Notes under the pieces: generated by a model | Told to the model about the DNA's origin: nothing | What the model saw: the letters and a program-made list of their open reading frames with translations, nothing else | Database searches by the model: none | Source of the DNA: Methylobacterium sp. R2-1 | GTDB lineage: Bacteria; Pseudomonadota; Alphaproteobacteria; Rhizobiales; Beijerinckiaceae | Assembly: GCF_014191355.1 (NCBI RefSeq) | Contig: NZ_JACHWM010000002.1 | Location: 310,001-374,000, forward strand | Direction of reading: 5' to 3' | DNA length: 64,000 nucleotides | Made by a program: the position numbers and the translations under genes | In this document: positions 8,424-17,535 of the stretch, one piece after another | Position numbering within the stretch: the stretch's first letter is position 1 | How the letters are laid out: the number at the start of each line of letters is the position of its first letter

Positions 8424-8768
8424 CTATTCCGAGGCGGCACCTGGCGTCGGGGCTGGCTCGGAGACGACGGGCTGCGGGCCGTCATAGCCCTCGATCACCA
8501 GGATGTCGGCCTCGGCACCGCCTTTCTGCAGGGCGCGGGCTGATTGATAGAGGTCGGAGTGCCAGCAGGCCAGCGCGTCCTCGTAGCTCGGGAACTCGAC
8601 GATGACGTTGCGCGCCCGCGCCTGCCCCGCCACCGCCTCGAAGGCGCCGCCGCGCACCAGGAAGCGCCCACCGAAGCGGGCGAAGGCGGCGCCGTTGGCC
8701 GCCGCGTAGGCCTTGTAGGCCTCCGCGTCGCTCACATCGACCCGTACGATCCAGTAGCCCTTGGCCAT
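8424..8768 (-). CDS. DUF1330 family protein
   Basis: A 114-residue dimeric alpha/beta-barrel type protein (MAKGYWIVRVDVSD, then FLVRGG and NVIVEFPSYEDALACW), all typical of DUF1330. The function of the family is unknown. The downstream in-frame ATG (8768) is preferred over 8777 because AGAGG lies 9 bases before it. The last 20 residues are a Pro/Ala-rich tail beyond the domain. Confidence 0.85.
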   Translation of the reverse strand: MAKGYWIVRVDVSDAEAYKAYAAANGAAFARFGGRFLVRGGAFEAVAGQARARNVIVEFPSYEDALACWHSDLYQSARALQKGGAEADILVIEGYDGPQPVVSEPAPTPGAASE

Positions 8769-8927
8769 TTCAGGCATCCTCTGTTCTGTCCGATCACGGT
8801 TCCCGCCCCTGCTATCGGAGCGGCGCCGCGAGAGCGAGTGCGTCCGCTGTGAGGCGGATCTTTGTTCTTGATCTGTTCGTCATGTCACCTACCGTATCCG
8901 CACCCTCGAATCGCGCGGAGACATCGG

Positions 8928-9311
8928 ATGCAGCCTTACCTCACCCTCGGCGCCCGCGATGCCGCGATCGCCCACGCCTTCTACGGCGCCGTTCTGGCAA
9001 TGGTGGGCTGGGGCATGCACGCGGATTTTCCGGGCTGGCGCGGATACTCCCTGGCCGGGCGTGGCGAGGGGCTGATCGTGTGGGTCTGCACGCCCTTCGA
9101 CGGCAAGGAGGCAAGCGCCGGCAACGGCACGATGATGGCTTTCCCGGCGCCCTCGCGCGCGGCGGTCGACGCATTCCACGACGCCGCCATGGCCCGTGGC
9201 GGAACCGACGAAGGCGCGCCGGGCCTCAGGCCGCAATACGGCCCGAACTGGTACGCCGCCTATCTGCGCGATCCGACCGGCAACAAGCTCGCCGCGGTGT
9301 TCGACGGCTGA
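8928..9311 (+). CDS. VOC (glyoxalase/bleomycin-resistance fold) family protein
   Basis: A 127-residue single VOC module beginning MQPYLTLGARDAAIAHAFYG and ending with the family motif YLRDPTGNKLAAVF. The substrate is unknown; relatives include lyases, dioxygenases and binding proteins. The frame is open upstream, but ATG 8928 fits the domain boundary. It converges with pyrF. Confidence 0.85.
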   Translation: MQPYLTLGARDAAIAHAFYGAVLAMVGWGMHADFPGWRGYSLAGRGEGLIVWVCTPFDGKEASAGNGTMMAFPAPSRAAVDAFHDAAMARGGTDEGAPGLRPQYGPNWYAAYLRDPTGNKLAAVFDG

Positions 9312-9330
9312 GCCGGCGTTCGCTTCTGCG

Positions 9331-10047
9331 TCAGGCCATCTCGGCGACGATGGCCTGGGCGACCGTGCGAGGATCCTCGGCCCCGGTGATCGGGCGCCCG
9401 ACCACCACGTGGTCGATGCCCGCCGCCCGCGCCTGTCCCGGCGTCATCACCCGCTTCTGGTCGCCGGCCTCGGCGCCCGCCGGGCGTATGCCGGGTGTCA
9501 CGATCAGCCGCGACGGGCCGATTCTTTCGCGCACTGCCCCGGCTTCCGCCGCCGAGCAGACGATCCCGTCGATGCCGATCTCCGCCGCCTGTTCCGCGCG
9601 GCGCGCGACGAGGTCGGCCACGGGAAGCGCGTAACCGGCTTCCGCCGCGTCGGCATCATCGTAGGAGGTCAGCACGGTGACCGCGAGGATCTTCAGACCC
9701 GCCCCCCGCCCGCGTACGGCCGCACGCATGGTCTGCGGATAGGCATGTACCGTCAGGAAGGTCGCGCCCAGCGCGGAGGCCGAGCGCACGCCCTCCTCGA
9801 CGGTGTTGCCGATGTCGTGAAGCTTGAGGTCGAGGAAGGTCTTCTTGCCCTCGCGCGCCAACCGCGCGGCGAAGTCGAGCCCGCCCGCGTAGGCTAGCCG
9901 ATAGCCGATCTTGTAGAAGGTCGCCGCGTCGCCGATGCGAGCGACCAGCCGCTCGGCCGCCGCCACGTCGGGCAGATCGAGGGCGACGATCAGGCGGTCG
10001 CGGGGGTCGAGAAGGGTTGCGCTCTCCGGCATCGGGCTCTCGTTCAT
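9331..10047 (-). CDS. pyrF: Orotidine 5'-phosphate decarboxylase
   Basis: Last step of de novo UMP synthesis. The 238-residue TIM barrel shows LIVALDLPD at its start, the catalytic [13 protein letters not shown] loop (DxKxxD), VTPGIRP, and a phosphate-binding GRPI near the C-terminus. The length is normal. It is transcribed alone and convergent with the VOC gene. The 230 bp upstream hold no other gene. Confidence 0.95.
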   Translation of the reverse strand: MNESPMPESATLLDPRDRLIVALDLPDVAAAERLVARIGDAATFYKIGYRLAYAGGLDFAARLAREGKKTFLDLKLHDIGNTVEEGVRSASALGATFLTVHAYPQTMRAAVRGRGAGLKILAVTVLTSYDDADAAEAGYALPVADLVARRAEQAAEIGIDGIVCSAAEAGAVRERIGPSRLIVTPGIRPAGAEAGDQKRVMTPGQARAAGIDHVVVGRPITGAEDPRTVAQAIVAEMA

Positions 10048-10278
10048 GGGCAGATTCGAGCAGCGATCCCCTCGCGGGGAACGCCTGTCAATGCCGAGCG
10101 GCCTCGGGCTCCGAACCTCCTCCTTCGCAGGTCGCGGCTATGTTGCGGCCTTGCCGGGCCCATGGCATGCCTTGTTGCGCGTCATCCTGCCCGCCCGAAT
10201 CTCTCGCGAGCATCGAGGTTTACTGTCGCCGACCTCATCTCCTTCGAACCGAACGACGCTGTGCGGGCCTGATTGTCG

Positions 10279-11031
10279 ATGGAAAAGAGCAGAACGGGCG
10301 AATTCACCGGCTACCGCACCACCGCTCAACGCGAGCGGGATCAGCGTTTCAAGGACATCGCCTTGGGCGTTCTCGAAGACAGCGGGCCGAACTGGTCGAT
10401 CCATGCCTTGTCGGTGATGAAGCGCAATACGATCGCGCGCGTCATCTACTATCACGACCTCTATCAGCGATGCCTGTCCGTGCCGGGCGTCATCTGCGAG
10501 TTCGGTGTCCATTGGGGTGCGGGTCTGTCCACGCTGCTCAACCTGCGCAGCCTCCTTGAGCCCTACAATCACTCCCGCCACATCGTCGGATTCGACACGT
10601 TCGAGGGCTTCGCCGATACGCATGCCAAGGATGGCGAGGCGCAGGCGGGCGATTACTCCTCGCGCGCGGACTTCGCGAGCAGCCTCGCCGAGATCCTGGC
10701 CTACCACGAGTCGATCGCGCCCTTCCCCGAGGTCCGCAAGCACAGCCTCATCCAGGGCAACGTGGTGGATACGGTGCCGGTCTGGCTGGAGGAGAATCCG
10801 CACGCCTCGATCGCGCTCGCGATCTTCGACATGGACATCTACGCGCCGACGAAAATCACACTGGAGCGGATCCTCGACCGGATGCCCAAGGGCTCCGTCC
10901 TGGTCTTCGACGAATTCAACTGTCCCTTCTTCCCGGGTGAGACCCAAGCCGTCCAGGACGTGCTGGGCATCCGGAACCTACGGCTGCAGCGCCACCCCCT
11001 GCAGACCTACTGCGCCTTCTGCGAGCTGTGA
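10279..11031 (+). CDS. TylF/MycF-like SAM-dependent methyltransferase
   Basis: A 250-residue protein. ICEFGVHWGAGLSTLL is the SAM-binding glycine motif, HIVGFDTFEGF is the hallmark of macrocin-O-methyltransferase-type enzymes, and LAIFDMDIYAPTK supplies the metal-binding aspartates. Members methylate sugar hydroxyls or act in polysaccharide and peptide biosynthesis. ATG 10279 is likely (TTG 10273 possible). It overlaps or abuts the following oxygenase gene, and the pair looks less GC-rich than its neighbours, suggesting acquisition as a unit. The substrate is unknown. Confidence 0.8.
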   Translation: MEKSRTGEFTGYRTTAQRERDQRFKDIALGVLEDSGPNWSIHALSVMKRNTIARVIYYHDLYQRCLSVPGVICEFGVHWGAGLSTLLNLRSLLEPYNHSRHIVGFDTFEGFADTHAKDGEAQAGDYSSRADFASSLAEILAYHESIAPFPEVRKHSLIQGNVVDTVPVWLEENPHASIALAIFDMDIYAPTKITLERILDRMPKGSVLVFDEFNCPFFPGETQAVQDVLGIRNLRLQRHPLQTYCAFCEL

Positions 11032-11924
11032 CGATGAGACCGTACGTCTTCCCCGATTACGACATCGAAAAGTTCCTGGCGAATCTCGCGCCGATCACGG
11101 AAGCGTACAACGAGTTCGGCGTTGTGATCTTTCCGGGACTGATGAATTCCGATGCAAACTACAGAAAATACACCTCGGAGATCGAGAGTCTGTTCGACGG
11201 CATCATCGCGCACAAGCTCGATCGCCAGGCACGGGATCTTGAGGTCGGCGAGAAGCTGACGCTGCTGGCAGCCCTGCAGCCGATACTCGGGAAGATCATC
11301 ACTAATCTTGGCACGCAGCACAACAAGCTCTTTAGCTTCAACAAGGTCAAGTACGCCGATTATGTCGAAGCTTTCCTCAAGAGCGTCTGGGGCGAGGATG
11401 CTTTGCTGGCGACGCCCCAGGCGGGAGACACGCTGCACTTCTTTCCACCCGGCGAAAACTATCACCGCTACAACCTGCCACCCCACCAAGATTACCAATA
11501 CCTGATGCAGTCACCGCGGCAGATCACCATGTATTTCGGCATCTCGAAGTACCATGACGGTGTCGGCGGTCTGCGTATCTGGGAAAAATCGCACCAACTC
11601 GGGATTCTTCCCTGCCACAAGACCGAGAACGGGTCGTTCGAGGTGCACGATTGGGAGTCCAAGCTCGCCGGCTACGAGGTGTACGATTATTCCTGGAATA
11701 AGGGGGATTTCGGGATCTTCGACAGCCTCCTATCGCATAGCTCGATTCCCAACACGACACGGACCCATAGCCGGATCGTCCAGATCTTCCGCTACTCGGA
11801 CCTCAACGACGATGTGGCCCGCTCCTACGATTTCGGATCGACCACCTATCCGCGCAGTGGTCGCGACTTCGTGAGCGAGCATGCCGATCTGTTCGTGGCC
11901 AGCCGCGGGGTCGTGAGCGGATGA
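11028..11924 (+). CDS. Phytanoyl-CoA-dioxygenase-like Fe(II)/2-oxoglutarate oxygenase
   Basis: A 298-residue protein with the iron-binding triad H153-x-D155 (PPHQDYQYL) and distal H237, followed by N242 and R249 in the HxSxxNxT...R pattern, where the arginine would bind 2-oxoglutarate. It probably hydroxylates a small molecule. GTG 11028 overlaps the methyltransferase stop by 4 bases (GTGA); ATG 11034 is the alternative. Translational coupling with the methyltransferase points to two steps on one substrate. Phe/Tyr/Asn-rich composition and lower GC distinguish it from surrounding genes. Confidence 0.8.
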   Translation: MTMRPYVFPDYDIEKFLANLAPITEAYNEFGVVIFPGLMNSDANYRKYTSEIESLFDGIIAHKLDRQARDLEVGEKLTLLAALQPILGKIITNLGTQHNKLFSFNKVKYADYVEAFLKSVWGEDALLATPQAGDTLHFFPPGENYHRYNLPPHQDYQYLMQSPRQITMYFGISKYHDGVGGLRIWEKSHQLGILPCHKTENGSFEVHDWESKLAGYEVYDYSWNKGDFGIFDSLLSHSSIPNTTRTHSRIVQIFRYSDLNDDVARSYDFGSTTYPRSGRDFVSEHADLFVASRGVVSG

Positions 11925-11996
11925 GACGGCACGTCAAGCGTCAAGGATTCGACGCCATCGTTCGGCCGGCGAACCGCAGGGGATCAGCGCCCGCCC

Positions 11997-12626
11997 TCAC
12001 GGCTGCATCACCCGCGCCACCTCGGCGCGCAACACCGGCAGAAGCTCAGCCTCGAACCACGGGTTCGTTCTGAGCCAGCCGTTGTTGCGCCAGGAGGGAT
12101 GGGGCAGGGGCAGCACAAGCGGCCGGGCGGAGGCTGCGAGGATCTCGCGCCAGCGGGCGACCGTCTCGGTCAGGCCGCCCGGCCGGGGGCCGAGGTGCCA
12201 GGCTTGCGCGTACTGGCCGATCACCAGGATCAGGTCGAGCTGCGGCAGCCCGGCGAGGAGATTGCTTCGCCACGTCGGCGCGCATTCCCGCCGAGGTGGC
12301 CGGTCGCCGCCCTTGGCGTCGAGGCCGGGGAAGCAGGCGCCCATCGGCAGGATTGCCACGCGCGCCGGGTCGTAGAAACCTGCCTCGTCGAGCCCGAGCC
12401 AGGCGCGCAGGCGCCGGCCGGAGGGATCGCTGAACGGGATGCCGCTACGGTGCGCCCGGTTGCCCGGCGCCTGGCTCGCGATCAGCAGCCGCGCGGTAGC
12501 GCTGCCCTGGACCACGGGCCGCGGCTCGTGCGGCAGCGGCGCGCCGTGCCGGGGCGCGTCGCGGCAGATCCGGCAGGCGCGCAGGCGGGCGGCGGTGGCA
12601 TCGAAGCTGTCAGGAGCGGCGGACAT
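11997..12626 (-). CDS. Uracil-DNA glycosylase family protein, Fe-S (family 4-like) type
   Basis: A 209-residue member of the COG1573-type glycosylases. Four cysteines at C18, C21, C98 and C115 match the spacing of the 4Fe-4S cluster in family 4 enzymes. The active-site region is ASQAPGNRAHRSGIPF, and the second motif is PLPHPSWRNN. It should excise uracil (or another damaged base) from DNA. The motif-A sequence differs from the classical GEAPGxxED, so specificity may be altered. It is distinct from the family 1 ung at 55983. Confidence 0.82.
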   Translation of the reverse strand: MSAAPDSFDATAARLRACRICRDAPRHGAPLPHEPRPVVQGSATARLLIASQAPGNRAHRSGIPFSDPSGRRLRAWLGLDEAGFYDPARVAILPMGACFPGLDAKGGDRPPRRECAPTWRSNLLAGLPQLDLILVIGQYAQAWHLGPRPGGLTETVARWREILAASARPLVLPLPHPSWRNNGWLRTNPWFEAELLPVLRAEVARVMQP

Positions 12627-12842
12627 CGCCCCGGAGATGGGGCGCGTCGGCCAAGCGCGCGATGCGTCACCGCGCCCAGCCCGCGCGGATGAAGCGGGCG
12701 AGCGCCTCCACGAACAGCCGGGTCCTGGCGCCGGAGGGCTTCGGCACCTCCGGCCGAACAGGGCAAGCGCGGGATCGTCCGTGCAAGCTTGGCACGAATC
12801 GCGCAGGCCCTACCTCACCCTGCGCGCGCATCCGGCGCGCCG

Positions 12843-14330
12843 ATGGAGGCCCGCTTGGCAGGATCGCGCGCGTCACGGCTGGGAGCGGGCGTCGGCCCGA
12901 AATACCCGCAGGTCGTCGTCCTCGTCGGCGCCACAGGCGATCTCGCGCAGCGAAAACTCCTGCCCGGCCTGTTCCACCTGTTCAGCGCCGGCTTCATCCC
13001 GGACCTGCGCATCGTCGGTGTGTCCCTCGACGACATCGGCATTGAGGCGTTCCGCGAGCGCGCGCACAAGGCCATCGACCAGTTCTTCACCCGCCAGGCC
13101 GGGGACGGGGAATGGACGGCCTTTGCCGAGCGGCTCGACTACGTGCCGCTGTCCGCCGGCGCCGAGGCACTCGCCGCGGCGGTGGGCCGGGCCGAAGCGA
13201 GCCTCGGGCAGGAAAGCCGGCGCTTGCATTATCTCAGCGTGCCACCCGCCGCGGCGCTCACCGTCGTTCGCCTGCTCGCCGAGGCGGATCTGGCGGCCGG
13301 CTCGCGCATCGTCATGGAGAAGCCGTTCGGCACCGATCTCGAGAGTGCCGTCGCGCTCAACGACCGACTGCACGAAGTCTTTTCCGAGGACCAGATCTTC
13401 CGCATCGATCACTTCCTCGGCAAGGAGCCGGCGCAGAACATCCTGGCGTTCCGCTTCGCCAACGGCCTGTTCGAGCCGATCTGGAACCGCACCTTCATCG
13501 ACCACGTGCAGATCGACGTGCCGGAGACGCTGGGCCTCGGCACCCGCGCCGCCTTCTACGAGGCGACCGGCGCCTATCGCGACATGGTGGTGACCCACCT
13601 GTTCCAGATCCTCGGCTTCATGGCGATGGAGCCGCCGACCTCACTCGAACCCGGCCCGATCAGCGAGGAGAAGAACAAGGTCTTTCGCTCGATGCTCCCG
13701 CTCGACCCGCGGGAGGTGGTGCGCGGACAGTATGCCGGCTACCGGTCCGAGCCCGGCGTCGATCCCCAATCGGACACCGAGACCTTCATTGCTCTCAAGT
13801 GCCGCATCGATAACTGGCGCTGGGCCGGGGTGCCGTTCTTCCTGCGCACCGGCAAGCGGATGGCGGAGGGGCAGCGCATCATCTCGATCGCCTTCCGCGA
13901 GCCGCCCAAAAGCATGTTCCCCGTCAATTCGGGTGTGGGCGCGCAGGGACCCGACCACCTCACCTTCGATCTCGCCGACGCCTCGAAGATGTCGCTGTCC
14001 TTCTACGGCAAGCGACCGGGGCCGGGCATGCGGCTCGACAAGCTCTCGCTCCAGTTCAACATGAAGGATACCGGCCTGATGGGCGAGGTGCTGGAGGCCT
14101 ACGAGCGGCTGATCCTCGACGCCATGCGCGGCGACCATACGCTCTTCACCACGGCCGAGGGCATCGAACGGCTGTGGGAGGTCTCGACGCCGCTCCTGGA
14201 GGCGCCCCCGCCGGTGCGGCTCTACGCGCCGGGCTCCTGGGGGCCGAAATCGATCCACCAACTCGTGGCGCCGCAGGCTTGGCGTCTGCCCTTCGAGCGG
14301 GAATGGCGCAACACCGAGGAGCAGGGCTGA
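12843..14330 (+). CDS. zwf: Glucose-6-phosphate 1-dehydrogenase
   Basis: Oxidises glucose 6-phosphate to 6-phosphogluconolactone with NADP+ (or NAD+). The 495-residue protein carries the cofactor motif GATGDLAQRK (29-38) and the active-site signature RIDHFLGKE (187-195). The length is normal. ATG 12843 is preferred; an in-frame start at 12789 would add 18 residues. No 6-phosphogluconolactonase or dehydratase gene adjoins it. The roughly 215 bp before it separate it from the divergent glycosylase. Confidence 0.95.
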   Translation: MEARLAGSRASRLGAGVGPKYPQVVVLVGATGDLAQRKLLPGLFHLFSAGFIPDLRIVGVSLDDIGIEAFRERAHKAIDQFFTRQAGDGEWTAFAERLDYVPLSAGAEALAAAVGRAEASLGQESRRLHYLSVPPAAALTVVRLLAEADLAAGSRIVMEKPFGTDLESAVALNDRLHEVFSEDQIFRIDHFLGKEPAQNILAFRFANGLFEPIWNRTFIDHVQIDVPETLGLGTRAAFYEATGAYRDMVVTHLFQILGFMAMEPPTSLEPGPISEEKNKVFRSMLPLDPREVVRGQYAGYRSEPGVDPQSDTETFIALKCRIDNWRWAGVPFFLRTGKRMAEGQRIISIAFREPPKSMFPVNSGVGAQGPDHLTFDLADASKMSLSFYGKRPGPGMRLDKLSLQFNMKDTGLMGEVLEAYERLILDAMRGDHTLFTTAEGIERLWEVSTPLLEAPPPVRLYAPGSWGPKSIHQLVAPQAWRLPFEREWRNTEEQG

Positions 14331-14560
14331 GACCCCGCCCACGGCATCCCCTCAGAGGAATGACTCGCGCGCGCAGGCACGCATCGCGACCAGCGCGATG
14401 AACTGGAATAATTCTCAGATAAATCTTAGAACATCCATCGTCGAGACTGTTGCCGGCTTAACGAAAAACGGGGTCCAAAGGAAGACTTGCCCATCGAGCC
14501 GATCCGTCTAATCTGGTTCGCCAACGATTCGACTGACGGACATCCACCCGCGCGAGCCGC

Positions 14561-15961
14561 ATGAGCCTGACGACTGCCCAGATCCTCGATCTCGCCCCCG
14601 ACGCGTCGAGCCGCAAGGCCGGGCAGGATCAGGCAAAGCCGCAGAAATGGGCCGGCCTCGGCCGGGCAGGCACGGTGATCTGGGGCCAGATCAAGGGGAG
14701 CGGGGCGAGCCCCTACCGCACGGTCGCGGATCTGGCCGGACCCGCCTCGAAATGCACCTGCCCGAGCCGCAAGTTTCCCTGCAAGCACGGCTTGGGCCTG
14801 ATGCTGGTTGATGCGGCCTCGCCCATCGCCGAGGGCGAGCCGCCGGATTGGGCCGCCGCCTGGATGAAGGGGCGCGAGAGCCGCGCCGGGGCGGCCAAGA
14901 CCCGGGCGAAAGAACCGGCCAAACCCGTCGACGAACGGGCGCAGGCCAAGCGCCGGCAGGCCCGCGAGGACCGGGTCGCGGCGTCTCTCGACGAACTCGA
15001 TCTCTGGCTGCGCGACATGATGCGGCGCGGGCTCGCCGCCGCGCGCTCCGAGCCCTACGCCTTCTGGGACCGCATGGCCGGCCGCCTCGTGGACGGGCAG
15101 GCACCGGGGCTGGCCCGCCGGGTGCGCGCCCTGCCGGGGCTGATCGCCGCCGCACCCCAGCCCGGAGCCCCCCGGCCGGAGGCGGCGCTCGGGCTCGGCC
15201 TCGGCCGGCTCGCCCTGCTGCTCCGGGCCGCGCGCCGCCTCGACGCGCTCGCCCCCGAGCAGGCGGCGGGTGTCCGGGCCGCGCTGGGCTATCCCGTTAC
15301 CGCCGAGGAGATGGCGGCGCGGCCGGACCATGCCGACACCTGGGCGGTGCTGGCCCACGCCGTCGAGGAGGAGGACCGCCTGACCGCCCGCTCGGTCTGG
15401 CTCGTCGGCCGCGTCAGCGGCGCCCTGGCCCAGGTGATCGATTACGGGACCAGTGGTTCGCCCCTGCCGCCGGCGCCGGCCGCCGGCCAGGACTTTTCCG
15501 GAGCGCTCGCGTTCCAGCCCGGCGATCCACCGCTGCGCGCCAGCTTCCGCGAGGGCCGCGCCGGCCCGGCGGCGCGCGCGGAGCTGCCCGGTGCGACCAG
15601 CGTCGCGGCGGCGCGGGACACGTTTGCCGAGGTGCTGGCCCGCGCGCCCTGGCTCGAGCGCTGGCCGGTGCGGCTCGCGAACGTGCGGCTCGGGCGGCTC
15701 GCCGCCACGGCTTCCGGCGGCAAGACGGGTCACAGGACGGGTCATTTGCCGACCTTCGCGGCGGGGGACGAGACGGGTTGCCTCGCACTCAGGGCCGACA
15801 CGCGCCTGCCGAGCCTGCTCGCGGTGGCGGCGGGCCGGCCGGTCGATCTGTTCGGCCTCTACGACGGCTACGGCCTCCATCCGCTCGCCCTCGTCGCGGA
15901 GGGCCGCCTCTACGCGATGCCGGCGCAGGGCGCGCAGCCGGTCCTGCTGCAGGTGGCCTGA
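14561..15961 (+). CDS. SWIM zinc-finger protein (YehQ-like), first gene of the MoxR-VWA operon
   Basis: A 466-residue protein with an N-terminal SWIM motif, C65-x-C67-x6-C74-x-H76, preceded by WGQIKGSGASPYRT. SWIM fingers bind DNA or protein. The remainder is Ala/Arg-rich and largely helical, with a beta-rich end (PVDLFGLYDGYGLHPLAL). It begins the operon and overlaps the next gene by one base (TGATG). By order and domain it corresponds to E. coli YehQ, whose role is not known; that comparison is from memory. The 230-bp upstream gap is AT-richer around 14400-14440 and probably holds the promoter. Confidence 0.82.
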   Translation: MSLTTAQILDLAPDASSRKAGQDQAKPQKWAGLGRAGTVIWGQIKGSGASPYRTVADLAGPASKCTCPSRKFPCKHGLGLMLVDAASPIAEGEPPDWAAAWMKGRESRAGAAKTRAKEPAKPVDERAQAKRRQAREDRVAASLDELDLWLRDMMRRGLAAARSEPYAFWDRMAGRLVDGQAPGLARRVRALPGLIAAAPQPGAPRPEAALGLGLGRLALLLRAARRLDALAPEQAAGVRAALGYPVTAEEMAARPDHADTWAVLAHAVEEEDRLTARSVWLVGRVSGALAQVIDYGTSGSPLPPAPAAGQDFSGALAFQPGDPPLRASFREGRAGPAARAELPGATSVAAARDTFAEVLARAPWLERWPVRLANVRLGRLAATASGGKTGHRTGHLPTFAAGDETGCLALRADTRLPSLLAVAAGRPVDLFGLYDGYGLHPLALVAEGRLYAMPAQGAQPVLLQVA

Positions 15962-17535
15962 TGGACGCTGCCGATCTTGCAACGGATGGCTGGGAGCCGA
16001 CGCTCGCCGCCGCGCTCCTCGGGGCCGAGCGCGCCCCGCCGGCCGCGCCCGGTCCGCTGGCCGCACTCGTTGCGGAGAGCGATCCCGGCGCCGCCCTGCT
16101 GGCGCGGCTCGCCGCGGAAGGCGTCCATCACCTCGCCGGCACGGGGCTCGGGCCGGAGGCGCTGGCGCCGATCGAACCGCGCGACGCCTTCAGCCCCGAA
16201 TGCCCGCCCGCCGCCGCGACGCGGCTCTACGGCCTCCTCACCGAGGGCACCAGCGCGCGCAACCGCATCGAGGAGTGGTTCGATCTCGCCGCCGCTTCGG
16301 GCTTGCGCCCGCCCGCTTGGCTGTTCCAGGCGCTGATGCTCCATCGCGACAGCCTGCCGGCGACCGCCCTTGCCGTGACCGGCGCCGAACTCGACTGGCT
16401 CGCCCGCGCCTGCGGCGAGGCCCCGACCGAGCGAGTGGAGGCCGCGGACTGGATGGAAGGGACGGTGGCCGAGCGCCGCACCGCCTTCACCGCCTTCCGC
16501 GCCCGCGATCCCGAGGGGGCGCGGGCTGCCCTGGAGCCGGTCTTCCGCAAGGAGAAGGCCGACATGCGCGAGGCCCTGGTCCACGCGCTGGCGACCGGCC
16601 TGTCGCCGGCCGACGAGCCCTTCCTCGAAGCCTGCCTCGACGACCGTGCCGGGGGCGTGCGCGAGGCCGCGCAGCGTCTGCTGCCAGGGCTTCCCGGCTC
16701 GCGCTACGCAGAGCGCATGGCGGCGCGCGCCCGGGCCGCGCTGAGCGTCGAGAGCAAGCGCCGACTGCTCGGCGGCACCACGCACACCCTCGTCGTCACC
16801 CTGCCGGAGGAGAGCCCGGAACTGGCCCGCGACGGCGTCGAGGCCAACTCCTGGGAGCGGCGCGGCGGCGGTGCCCGGGCCGGCCTGCTGCGGGCGATCC
16901 TGGCGCGCGCGCCGCTCCACGCCTTCGCCGAGCATCCGCCGCGGCTCTGGATCGAGCTGGCCCTGCGCAGCGAGTGGGCCGATCCGGTCTTCCACGGGCT
17001 GTTCTCGGCGGCCAAGCGCACGCGCGACCCGGCCTGGACGGAGGCGATGGCCGACATCACGGCCGAAGCCTACGAGGGCAAGGTCTCGGGCGTCCGCCGC
17101 ACCAACGAGGTTCTGGGGATGTGGGCGGAGGCGCTCCACCTCCTGCCCGACGCCGAGTGGGAGGCCTGGGTCGGTGCGCTGATCCGCGCCCGCAAGATCG
17201 AGGTGGTGCTGGCCGTGCTGGGCCAAGGCCCGGAGCACTTTTCGGAGTCCTTCAGCGCCACGCTGCTCGATTGGCTCGCCTTCGTCACCCGAGGCTCCGA
17301 CGCCCTGCGGCGCGACCTCGCCAAGCCCTGGGTGATCGCCCGCCTCGGCGACCGGCTCTGGCCGAGCGACGACAGCGCGGCCTCTGCTGCCGCCATCCTG
17401 GCGCGCCTGCCGGAGGAGGATGGCGACCGCCTGCGCACGCAGCTCACGGGATTGACCGGCGTGCTGGAGTTGCGCTCCGCGATCCGGCGCGACTTCCAAC
17501 CGGAGACCACCACAGGGGGGACGGCTCAAGGATGA
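15961..17535 (+). CDS. DUF5691 family protein, second gene of the MoxR-VWA operon
   Basis: A 524-residue, mainly alpha-helical, Trp/Leu-rich protein without signal peptide or membrane spans. Repeating helix pairs (REALVHALATGLSPADEPF, then DDRAGGVREAAQRLLPGL) look HEAT-like, suggesting a scaffold or adaptor. I recognise it as DUF5691 mainly by its position between a SWIM protein and a MoxR ATPase. Its start overlaps the previous stop (TGATG) and its stop overlaps the next start (ATGA), so translation is coupled. No catalytic motif is evident. Confidence 0.72.
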   Translation: MDAADLATDGWEPTLAAALLGAERAPPAAPGPLAALVAESDPGAALLARLAAEGVHHLAGTGLGPEALAPIEPRDAFSPECPPAAATRLYGLLTEGTSARNRIEEWFDLAAASGLRPPAWLFQALMLHRDSLPATALAVTGAELDWLARACGEAPTERVEAADWMEGTVAERRTAFTAFRARDPEGARAALEPVFRKEKADMREALVHALATGLSPADEPFLEACLDDRAGGVREAAQRLLPGLPGSRYAERMAARARAALSVESKRRLLGGTTHTLVVTLPEESPELARDGVEANSWERRGGGARAGLLRAILARAPLHAFAEHPPRLWIELALRSEWADPVFHGLFSAAKRTRDPAWTEAMADITAEAYEGKVSGVRRTNEVLGMWAEALHLLPDAEWEAWVGALIRARKIEVVLAVLGQGPEHFSESFSATLLDWLAFVTRGSDALRRDLAKPWVIARLGDRLWPSDDSAASAAAILARLPEEDGDRLRTQLTGLTGVLELRSAIRRDFQPETTTGGTAQG

